The translations under genes were made by a program, and so were the position numbers. From NCBI GenBank assembly GCA_029718625.1, contig CM056385.1, positions 28,117,960-28,181,959 on the forward strand: DNA of 64,000 bases, written 5' to 3'. The stretch is from Synaphobranchus kaupii (Eukaryota; Chordata; Actinopteri; Anguilliformes; Synaphobranchidae). Positions 12,914-22,491 of this stretch are shown one piece after another. How positions within the stretch are numbered: position 1 is the stretch's first letter; each line of letters starts with the position of its first letter. Under the pieces are notes generated by a model, which was not told where the DNA came from, made no database searches, and saw only the letters and a program-made list of their open reading frames with translations.

Positions 12914-14046
12914 CTGCGGGACACAGGGAAGTGCGATGAAGGTTAACTTAGTTCACCGTTTCCCCACAACCCTGCCCCTCTCACAACCATAGATTTGTCC
13001 ATTTCACTCAGTTGCTCTTAAATGGTGGGTTGTGTGAGAGGTTGAGGTTGATTGTGAGAATGTTAAATGTGGCTGGGGGAAAAAAAAAAAAGTATACTTC
13101 AAATTACACACAAAGCTGTTCCCCCTGGTCAAATGAATCACTGCACTAGTTACCTGCACTGTGCTAGTTAGTGTGCAGTCATTTTGACACGCTAAAACAT
13201 TTAAAATCCAAGTATGCTTGGCTACATATTAATTAGGGGTGGGTCACAGAATGGTCCTCCATTCAGTAAGTAGGACATGGGCGGCGACTGTTTGGAAACC
13301 ACTGGTTTAACGAAATCCTGAAAAGTTTAACTCACCCCACTGAAACTGAAAGCTCAAGACCGAATCAGAATCAGAGCCCCATCTACTATGTCCTGTGTAC
13401 TAGCATACTGCTTAGTGACATGCAGTATGCAAAACATATACTCCATAATTTTATCAGAGAAAACCCAAAAATAAGTATATCATCCGGGGATTTTAAGTAC
13501 ACTAAATATTTAGAACATTTTGCCTTTGTTAACTTTCTCATCCAGTGTACTCAACAAGCATACTCTGTAGTATGTAAGGGCGCTGATTCAGACATGGCCA
13601 GGGTGTCATGGACCATGTGCAGCAGAAATACTGGATTTGATCCCAGCTGAAGTTTTGATAATTGACTGAACTAGCTAATATGTAGACAGAAATGCATTGG
13701 GCAAGCACGTCACAACCAAATTAAACTGCCTTTTACACCCATTTGCCTGAACAGCTTTTATTAGCAAATTTGAGCACACCAACTTCTGAAATTAAGCTCC
13801 AAATTTTTAAACCGTAACAGAAATAGAAATGGGTTGACTGCATCAAGACTGAGTATCTGATCAACCAGAGAAATATAGCAGCAGTACTTGTAACTTCTTA
13901 AATTATTCTCTAACTGTAATAAATTCCTCACACCTATTTAAATAGCAACAGAAATAGGAACTGGTTGACTGCATCAGCTCAAACCTAACAGTGAACAGCA
14001 GGTTCAGGCGTACTGTAATGTGCTGCCAGTATCTCGTACTGCACCT

Positions 14047-14133
14047 CTCATTCCTTCATAATTGCAGGACTTGTCGTCAAAGCCACATGGGCTCAGGCGA
14101 TAGGACCGTGAAATTTGTAATCATCAGGATGAG
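14047..14133 (-). ncRNA. SNORD96: SNORD96-like C/D snoRNA, array copy 10
   Basis: Core identical to copy 1. Confidence 0.78.
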
Positions 14134-14356
14134 TTCTCTTAATGATCAACTCCTCTCAAATTTACAGACACAATGCCAGCAACAGACTTGGCACTTTGCA
14201 CTGCAGGTAGGCGGTGTCCCTGGCCAGACGTGACATGCAATGACGAAGTATAGATTTTGGAATTTTCCTGCCTTATCTGGTCCGTTGGCACGGACGCACA
14301 AAAAACAGGCGACCAAGCTTGTGTATGTGTGTGCGCACGCGGGCGTGGCCTCCTAC

Positions 14357-14450
14357 CTTGACCATCTTCTCCCACCCGCAGGAGACGATGATGGGGTTGC
14401 TGCTGTTCAGAGAAACGCACGCAGGACACCCACTCAGTGTGGCTCTCGTC
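14357..14450 (-). pseudogene. rack1: rack1 exon 4, array copy 10 (closest to exon 3)
   Basis: Same exon with the shared deletion. It is the first exon 4 met after exon 3 when reading the minus strand, about 1.4 kb downstream of it. Confidence 0.87.
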
Positions 14451-15582
14451 CTGCGGGACACAGGGAAGTGCGATGAAGGTTAACTTAGTTCACCGTTTCC
14501 CCACAACCCTGCCCCTCTCACAACCATAGATTTGTCCATTTCACTCAGTTGCTCTTAAATGGTGGGTTGTGTGAGAGGTTGAGGTTGATTGTGAGAATGT
14601 TAAATGTGGCTGGGGAAAAAAAAAAAAGTATACTTCAAATTACACACAAAGCTGTTCCCCCTGGTCAAATGAATCACTGCACTAGTTACCTGCACTGTGC
14701 TAGTTAGTGTGCAGTCATTTTGACACGCTAAAACATTTAAAATCCAAGTATGCTTGGCTACATATTAATTAGGGGTGGGTCACAGAATGGTCCTCCATTC
14801 AGTAAGTAGGACATGGGCGGCGACTGTTTGGAAACCACTGGTTTAACGAAATCCTGAAAAGTTTAACTCACCCCACTGAAACTGAAAGCTCAAGACCGAA
14901 TCAGAATCAGAGCCCCATCTACTATGTCCTGTGTACTAGCATACTGCTTAGTGACATGCAGTATGCAAAACATATACTCCATAATTTTATCAGAGAAAAC
15001 CCAAAAATAAGTATATCATCCGGGGATTTTAAGTACACTAAATATTTAGAACATTTTGCCTTTGTTAACTTTCTCATCCAGTGTACTCAACAAGCATACT
15101 CTGTAGTATGTAAGGGCGCTGATTCAGACATGGCCAGGGTGTCATGGACCATGTGCAGCAGAAATACTGGATTTGATCCCAGCTGAAGTTTTGATAATTG
15201 ACTGAACTAGCTAATATGTAGACAGAAATGCATTGGGCAAGCACGTCACAACCAAATTAAACTGCCTTTTACACCCATTTGCCTGAACAGCTTTTATTAG
15301 CAAATTTGAGCACACCAACTTCTGAAATTAAGCTCCAAATTTTTAAACCGTAACAGAAATAGAAATGGGTTGACTGCATCAAGACTGAGTATCTGATCAA
15401 CCAGAGAAATATAGCAGCAGTACTTGTAACTTCTTAAATTATTCTCTAACTGTAATAAATTCCTCACACCTATTTAAATAGCAACAGAAATAGGAACTGG
15501 TTGACTGCATCAGCTCAAACCTAACAGTGAACAGCAGGTTCAGGCGTACTGTAATGTGCTGCCAGTATCTCGTACTTCACCT

Positions 15583-15669
15583 CTCATTCCTTCATAATTG
15601 CAGGACTTGTCGTCAAAGCCACATGGGCTCAGGCGATAGGACCGTGAACTTTGTAATCATCAGGATGAG
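15583..15669 (-). ncRNA. SNORD96: SNORD96-like C/D snoRNA, proximal copy in intron 3
   Basis: This is the copy nearest rack1 exon 3 and probably the founder. Guide and boxes match the array copies. One base between box C and D' differs (AAAGTTCAC against AAATTTCAC in the array, minus strand). Its stem is a little longer because the 5' flank reads CCTCATCC, pairing with GGAATGAGAGG. Upstream sequence here differs from the array, which marks the array boundary. Confidence 0.8.
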
Positions 15670-15858
15670 GTCAGTCTCCTAATCATCTTAATGAGGGCAT
15701 CGCCACACAAATACATAGATGCGCTGTCAGCAATTTAGACAAGGACAGACGGCACGGGACAAAGCTCACCTTTCACTCTGTTCCACTGTATTCTACCTTT
15801 ATAGTTATATACACACAAAACACAATGCAATGTAATAGAAATCTGACAGGGGACTCAC

Positions 15859-16175
15859 CTAGATGGTGTACTTGCAAACCCCCAGGGTGTTCCAGAGCTT
15901 TACGGTCTTGCCCCGGGAGCGACACAATCTGCCGGTTATCGGCAGAGAAGGCCACGCTCAGGAGTTCCTTGGTGTGACCGACAAATCGCCGGGTTGTGTT
16001 GCCTCTGATGAGTGAGACCAGAGATGGGGCTTGTCTACGCCACCCTCCTACCCGGACAGGGCGAACTGCCCGTCGGAGGAGAAGACCACGTCACTCACAA
16101 AGTGCTCGTGCCCTTGCAGCGACCGCTGAGAGATGCCGTAGTCACGAGTCAGCTTCCACATGATTCCGGTCCTAT
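15859..16175 (-). pseudogene. rack1: rack1 exons 2-3, fused and frameshifted
   Basis: After acceptor CTCCAG the minus strand reads [31 protein letters not shown] and [10 protein letters not shown], then after a garbled ~48-bp stretch [20 protein letters not shown] and NRQIVS, then in another frame [16 protein letters not shown]. These are RACK1 WD40 blades 1-3 in order. Lesions: three residues (ETN-like) are missing after LTRD; the SWDGTLRLWDLTTG segment is corrupted; two bases are missing after NRQIVS; and the final glutamine codon is TAG directly before donor GTGAGT. No proper intron separates the two exons here. I conclude this is a decayed paralogue; the intact rack1 should be elsewhere. 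Confidence 0.88.
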
Positions 16176-17032
16176 CTGGAGTGGCAGGAGACAAACGCAG
16201 GTGCATAACTGCAAGTGAGCTGAATTCAGAGAAAATGCGAAACAAGAAAGGACAGCCAATGGAAAGAGCACTACACGGGTGGCCATTCAGTACATTACCC
16301 AAAACTGCAGTGTGACAGAAAAGGTGTCAGAACCTTAATTGTAATCAGCTAGCAATTTATGGCAATCAAAGAAACTGAGAATTATGACAGCAGGTCAGAC
16401 AAAAAAAGAAACGTGCATTTACCTGCATGGTGTAGGCTACAACAGTATTTGTGTTCAGCATTAAACATTCACCAGTTGATTGATAACATTACTATTCTGC
16501 AATATTAATTTTATCCCGACAATCGTAATAAGCCTTATTACGATCAACACTCTTATCGAAGACTCGCTCCAAGATTGAAAAGTCGATCTCGGAATCTTCA
16601 GCGAACGTTACTAGGGCCTACATTACAATGCTGATTATAATACAGCAAAGTGACCCAAGCAGCGCAAAGCACGTCATTTTCAAATACCACGACTTGAAGT
16701 GCCGACTAGGCTACTGTGGCACTTGAACACGCGTTTTTATAGCTTTTACGGTCTATGGTTTGTGGTCGTGCTTGGATTGATAACCGGTTGGTTTGCTAGC
16801 GAAGTTAGCCAGAAAACTGAACCGTTGATGACGGTTACATTGACGTTACATTTTTACAAACTATAGAGTCATGTGTTTGCCTACGCTAACATCGGTTAAC
16901 ACGCTGTAGCGGCAACGTTGCATTGAACTGCAGAAACAGTAGATTTTAATTTGTAGAACGGACTTCTCCAGCCAGTAACAACGTGGCAGTAATGGCTCGT
17001 ATCCGGCGCCGTTATGGCGGCAGCTCGGTTAC

Positions 17033-17113
17033 CTCTGGACGCAGACAGGATCATATCGGGAACCTGCGGAGTGGCGATCTGGGTAACCCAACCCTCACGG
17101 TCATCTGTTCCAT
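17033..17113 (-). pseudogene. rack1: rack1 exon 1, with start codon and ~22-bp deletion
   Basis: ATG at 17113-17111 is followed by codons for MEQMTVR, then by WVTQIATPQVPDMILSASR and a splice donor GGTAAC. The family start is [22 protein letters not shown]. The GTLKGHN block is lost with a change of frame, so the initiator frame does not reach the WVTQIA frame. One further threonine codon is missing. The exon ends one base into a codon, as the intact gene does. A 0.86-kb intron (16176-17032), in which I see no second snoRNA, separates it from exon 2. Confidence 0.85.
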
Positions 17114-17575
17114 AATTTTGGAGAAGGTAAACCGTGCCTTTCGGGGATGATGGAGTCGGATTTAGGCAGGAGGCCTCGCTCGCCTGGCTTCTCTTCTTAA
17201 GCTTTCCGGCAGACTTAACGCTTGTGAGCGTATTGCTACCTTCCACCGCTCCAGCTGCACTGCTGCAGGCGTGGAGTGCCCACAGACTTCTTATATACTT
17301 CTGATGTGGGAGCGCCGCAGTTATATAAAACGCATGCGCAGTTTAGAGAAAGACAATTTTAGACCAAGGCCGTGACCGAATACGACCCCTTAACCCCTTT
17401 GAATGCGCATATTTGAGTCCAAAAGCTTTTGAGTGGGCGACCTTTCCTCACAAATGGGGACACGAAAAATACCAGGATGAAACCCTTATTTCCTGGGTTT
17501 TCTTGAGGGAATTCAGGAGCACACTCATCCGCAGAACTGTGCACTCATCCGACAATTTCAGTAAGTAACCCGGAA
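17114..17575 (-). promoter_or_regulatory. Probable former rack1 5' UTR and promoter
   Basis: On the minus strand a TATATAAG box (17290-17297) lies about 180 bp upstream of the ATG, and a second TTATATAA lies at about 17316-17324. I do not see a clear pyrimidine start tract of the kind expected for a TOP-type ribosomal gene. Beyond about 17340 there is no recognisable feature until the hAT-like element. Confidence 0.35.
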
Positions 17576-18283
17576 GTAAAAACTAGTGATGTGTCGTTCA
17601 TGAACGATCCGATTCTTTTGAACGGCTCTTTGGTAGGAACGAAGGGAACCGAGTCTCGTAGGCTATCTGAGCCGTTATTTTTTGCCAAGTTTTCCCTAGA
17701 CTCGAGTGTTTCCCATCAAAAATATTTCATAAAACGCGACCATGTTTTTGGTATATTATATTTTATATTAGAGTACATTTCCATAGCCTATAAGATTTTA
17801 GTCACGTTAACTGTCGCTGTTAAAAAATACAGAGCGAAGTTCACAAACTCCGTTGGTAGGTTTAAATACATTTCCCATGCACCCCTACTGGGGGATGACG
17901 TTGTCGAATGTGTTGTTTTGATACTTGTGTTGCTTTCGTCTCTCTATCGCTCAACTTCCACAACCTTGCATAATATATCGACAGGAAGTCTTACGTCTTG
18001 TAAAGTGAGTGGGAAAATATTATACATTAGGCTATATAGCCTATATTACATTGTGGAATAAAATCCAGGTCTGAAAATGAATCAACCAGAATGTGTCTGA
18101 ATATTAGTGGTATAAACAATAAGTACATAATCCTTGCAGGCATTGGGCAGGGTGTAACGGCAGGGAGATTGAGGGAGTGCCCCTCATCTTCCACCCAGGT
18201 ATTCTCACAGACAAAGGCATGAGAGGGAATGATGAGGCCTAAAACAATATATGAGGACTGTATTTAATTATACAGAATGTATT

Positions 18284-18329
18284 GTGTGTGTATGTGTGTG
18301 TGATGTATATGTATGTATGTGTATATGTA

Positions 18330-18416
<87 letters not shown>

Positions 18417-18440
18417 ATGAATGTGTGTGTGTGTATGTAT
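18284..18440. repeat. Compound (TG)n-(TA)n-(TG)n microsatellite
   Basis: About 70 bp of pure TA repeat is flanked by TGTGTATG-rich arms. The open frames across it (YIYI-type) are artefacts. Confidence 0.95.
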
Positions 18441-19188
18441 GGACATCACTGCAGACCACTGTATGTCCAGAGTAAAGGCCCTGATCAGAGCTTATGTAAA
18501 CGTGATAGTTTGTGCTAGGCATCACCTTGACCGGCGTGTGACACGCTTACATAAAGATGGTATTCGTGAAGGGGGGTTTGGGCCAGTTGCAAAACAAGTC
18601 TAAACCAGAATTAATACACACACATCAGTATACTCACACATAGGCTTCTCGCCATCAAAGGCACACAGGCACCACATACGTATGAGCGCATCGGAATAAG
18701 GGGCCCAGCCACATTTTTAATTGGTATTGTAAGGATCTGAGTGAGAGAAAATTCCCATATCCTACCAGAGAGATCCGGCGAGCTTATCAAGCTGAAGCGT
18801 CAAAAACACATATATTCACGCAGTTGTGCTCAAAATACGGTCTTCAGTCTCCTAGCCTGGGCCCATCCTAATCTAGCTCGTGTCAAAATGAGATATAGTC
18901 ACAAGTATGCGCTCATCTTCGGACAAAGGACCATTCAGATGCAATTATAGGTATTTTTCTGCTTCATAATAGAAGGATATGAACACACACACATAGGAAA
19001 AATGAACACACACACTTCTTTAAGTTTGAGTTTCTGACTGCAGAACTCTCAAGGCTAAGAGGACCAGCTTGAGGTTTTGTCTGGAATGTTCAAGGACGAG
19101 AGGAAAAAGGTTAACGAGTGTATGCGAACATTCGAGAATTATATTAGAGAAAATGTTGGCTTGTATTTCTTAAACATATTCACACGTA

Positions 19189-20450
19189 CATTTACATTTA
19201 CATTTTAGACATTTGGCAGACGCTCTTATCCAGAGCGACGTACATTAGTGCATTTTCCAACCTGAAACAAGTGCGTTAAAACCACCCTAAAAGGTAAATA
19301 CGAATTCAAACACAGGCGCAGTCAGTATGATTTATTTATTTTATTTTTTATTTTATTTTTTTGGGGGGGGGGGGGGGGGGGGGACCACACGATATCAATC
19401 ATTGGCATGCACAACAGTAAGCCAATAAGTAACCTTACAAGTAATAAACTAGAAGCTTGAAACACTTAAACAAGGATTTATAAAACACAATCAAGGGAGG
19501 TCACAAGGAGGTAGGGAGGGGTGGAGAGAGGTGCAGCTTAAAGAGGTGAGTCTTCAATCTGTGCTTGAAGGCGGTCAGACTTTCTGTTGTTCTGACCTCC
19601 ACGGGGAGCTCATTCCACCACCGTGGGGCCAGGACAGACCGGGTGCTAGTATGAAGTGGGGGGGGGTACCAGTCGTCCTGAGGAGGCGGAACGCAGGGAT
19701 CTGGTAGGTGTGTAGGGTCTGATGAGCTTTTGGAGGTATAGAGGGGCTGATCCTCGGACTGCCTGGAAGGCGAGCACCAATGTTTTGAATTTGATGCGAG
19801 CCATCACAGGTAGCCAGTGGAGGTCAATGAGCAGGGGGGTGACATGGGAGTGTCGGGGGAGGTTGAAGACCAGACGGGCTGCTGCGTTCTGGATGAGCTG
19901 AAGGGGTCTGATGGCCGATGCTGGCAGGCCAGCCAGGAGAGAGTGGCAGTAGTCTAGGCGGGACAGCACCATCGCTTGGACCAGGAGCTGGGTTGAGTGG
20001 GTGGTGAGGAAAGGGCGGATTCTCCTGATGTTGTACAGGAAGAACCTGCACGCCCGGGTTACCACTGCGATGTTCTCGGAGAGGGACAGCCTGTTGTCCA
20101 TCACCACTCCGAGGTTCCTGGCACAGGGCGTTGGGGTCAGTGGAATGTCCCCTAGGGAAATGGAGAGATTGAGAGGGGGAGAGGTTAGAGCAGGAATCTG
20201 GAAGAAGTCTGCGAAGTCGTCTGCAGTGAACGAGGATTGAGGAGCAGGAGGGGATTTGCTGAGGAGGGAGGAGAAGATGGAGAACAATTGACGGGGGTTA
20301 GAACTGTATTTGTGAATTTTAGTGTGATAGTACGTTACCTTAGCAGCGGTGACTGCTGTAGAGAACGCTGCTAGGAGAGACTGGTAGGAGGAGAGGTCTG
20401 ATGCATCTCTGGATTTCCTCCACATCCTCTCTGCTGCGCGAAGACCGGCC
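19189..20450 (-). mobile_element. L2-type LINE derivative lacking the RT core
   Basis: The minus-strand frame 20425-19646 (259 codons) starts in the region before the reverse transcriptase (YHTKIHKYSSNPRQLFSIFS and ADDFADFF) and jumps to the RT C-terminal part (TPCARNLGVVMDNRLS, RLDYCHSLLAGLPASAIRPL, NAAARLVFNLP, LHWLPVMARIKFK). The palm with the YADD motif is absent at that junction. The frame then breaks, and WWNELPVEVR-like and KTHLF-like 3' residues follow. The 3' end shows a poly-C/poly-G run (19363-19383) and the tail GAGCGTCTGCCAAATG with ATGTAA repeats. It lies inside the hAT-like element. Confidence 0.8.
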
Positions 20451-21231
20451 TGTACACAAAGGTCTGTGGAAATAAAACTTATAGTTTGTCTCGAGTGTGT
20501 CAGATTGATGGGAGTAATAAGTATTAAATTATATCTGTGAGGGCAACAGAGCTATTCAGTGTGTCTTCACAGTAATCGACGGCCTGATGTTCTTTTCACA
20601 AATTTATTATTGATGCCACTGTGGGCTGTATGTAAATGTGACAACTACAAACGCAACACAAGTATTATAAATATTATATCTTGAGAACACTGTTAGATAA
20701 ATATTTAAAGGTAAATGGTGTATGATAAGTATATTATAACAAAGGTTTTCAAAATTGGTGGATGAAAATTAACTACAATAGTATCTGGTCCACAGTGGGT
20801 CTTTTCAATTTCATTTTACTGTTCACGTAGGCAGTAGAAATATTTCCCTAAAACTAATGTTAAGGAACTCATTAAGTGCTTTCTGGCAGTGAAGGAGAAA
20901 ACTAGTGTTTCGTACAATTACAATTGTGTAAAGTAACCAGTGCTTTCTAGATTTGTGTAAAAGTATTGAAATTACATTGATTAAAGGGGAAATGTGGTGA
21001 GCTGTACTGTAAAACTATGTTGCTAGTAAAGGAATTCTGTAGGAAGTATCTAATTGTACAATTACATTACACATTCTAGATATATTTGTTTGTTCCATAA
21101 CCTGAAACTCAGCTGTTATTTGTATCACACAAACTGTTGTTAATGCTTGCTAATATTGTGTTCCATATTTTGCATGTTAAAAGTAAGGAGAAATTAACCA
21201 CAATCAACCGTCTCTGTATAATATGTGTCAC

Positions 21232-21466
21232 ATACATTACATTACATTATAGGCATTTAGCAGACGCTCTTATCCAGGGCGACTTACACAACTTTTTTAG
21301 CATTTTTTTAAAACATATTATCCATTTATACAGCTGGATATATACTGAAGCGATTCAGGTTAAGTACCTTGCTCAAGGGTACAACGGCAGTGTCCTACCT
21401 GGGAATCGAACCTGCAACCTTTCGGTTACAAGGCCAGTTCCTTAACCATTATACTACACTGCCGCC
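21232..21466 (-). mobile_element. tRNA-derived SINE with L2-like tail (V-SINE-like)
   Basis: On the minus strand the head GGCAGTGTAGTATAATGG contains A-box-like TGGTTAAGGAACTGG and B box GGTTCGATTCC. A conserved centre with CCTTGAGCAAGGTACTTAACC-type sequence follows, then the tail GAGCGTCTGCTAAATG and ATGTA repeats shared with L2. This fits the V-SINE group, mobilised by L2; the exact family is not certain. Confidence 0.75.
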
Positions 21467-22491
21467 CGTTCCCTTAAAAGAGCCATACATGTAGTTCATG
21501 TATGGGTTCTGAGTGTATTCATTTCTGTTACTGTAATGTGTTATATGGTTCAATTTAGTAAATCAGTGTAATGATCATTTATTGAACTAGAATGGTCACA
21601 ACATGGCCAGGCCATATTCTATATAATTAAATCATAGCATTATATTTAATTGCAGTATAAATAAATGCCAGATGTAATGCTTACTTAAATCCAGTAGATG
21701 TCAATGTTGTACCATAAAAGAAAAAGGACATGGGGAGGCCCCAGGTATTGGATTTCAGAAGAATGGGCGTGTATAGTTGGGTGTGGCAGATTTACGCCCC
21801 TAGAGGATTGAGATAAGGACAGGTTAAAAGGCCTGGTTTTTGGGAAAAAGGGGGGGTTTTTTCTTTTTATGAAGGCATAATTGTATGTTTGGTTTGCGCA
21901 AACCAGCCCGGGTTTACCTGTATGTAAATTTTTTAACCTAGCAATAAACTCAATTGCATCAGACTCTTGGAGACTCTTGAAGACTTTGTTAATTTTTGAA
22001 GATGAATTCACCAGTGTGGTAGGAAACACCACAGACTTTGCGACCCGAGTTAGGGTCGTAAATCTTATACGACAACATTTAATCAATTTCTAATCCATTT
22101 CTAATTATTATTATATTCTAATTTAAGTGCGTGTGTGTGTGGGGGCAGTAGAAAACCGTAATGAAGTGAACGTAAATATGAACAAAAAAAAAAAGATATG
22201 TAGGTAGAGTATCATATATGTTCACGTGTTATTTATGTCTTCTGCTAATGGGCAGATGTTTACAGTCCTCTGCCAGACATTTGGCGACGAGTATGTGCAT
22301 TATTAGATTTAGTAGGCTAGTGTAATCCTGCCATTCGTAGTCGTAAAGTGCCCCCCTCTCACACATGCATGCATGCACACATACACGCAAAAAGAACGAA
22401 GAGCCTTTCTTTTGAATGGCTCTCGGAAACGAACGGAGCCATAAGATCCGGTTCCCTTAAAAGAGCCATAATTCCCATCACTAGTAAAAAC

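Larger units (their letters stand above)
1..15669 (-). repeat. Tandem array of ~1,536-bp units derived from a rack1 intron-exon4 block
   Basis: About ten head-to-tail units with spacing 1534-1537 bp, plus a partial eleventh at the right. Units are nearly identical; the first ~160 bases are clearly more divergent. Read on the minus strand, each unit holds a SNORD96-like C/D snoRNA, then about 1.2 kb of intron-like sequence with a poly-A run, then rack1 exon 4 with both splice sites, then downstream intron that joins directly to the next snoRNA. The right boundary, where homology to the neighbouring unit stops, is at about 15669; the left boundary lies outside the window. Units differ in period through small indels, such as the A-run length and a missing TGA near 12130. 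The array sits inside a broken rack1 copy, so it looks like a gene-derived satellite rather than a classic satellite. Confidence 0.93.
17584..22483. mobile_element. hAT-like DNA transposon, non-autonomous, with nested insertions
   Basis: The ends are inverted: TAGTGATGTG on the left and CATCACTA on the right. An exact 8-bp direct repeat GTAAAAAC flanks them (17576-17583 and 22484-22491), the hallmark of hAT insertion. Both subterminal regions repeat GGCTCTTT/AAAGAGCC motifs and GAACGA motifs. I see no transposase; the interior holds a TA-rich microsatellite, an L2 derivative and a SINE. A further copy of the AAAAGAGCCATA subterminal block sits at about 21475. The 156-codon open frame from 17591 starts in the terminal repeat and resembles nothing. 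Confidence 0.85.

Noticed and set aside
1..15669. CRISPR-like array or centromeric satellite
   Set aside because: The unit is 1.5 kb with exon and snoRNA content; there is no short repeat-spacer pattern, and the origin from rack1 is visible.
16010..16058. A 47-48-bp intron between rack1 exons 2 and 3
   Set aside because: GT...AG ends exist, but it is shorter than vertebrate minimal introns and would delete a conserved WD segment; a corrupted exon is more likely.
17591..18061. 156-codon open frame with hydrophobic stretches
   Set aside because: It begins in the hAT-like terminal repeat and shows no family features; considered chance.
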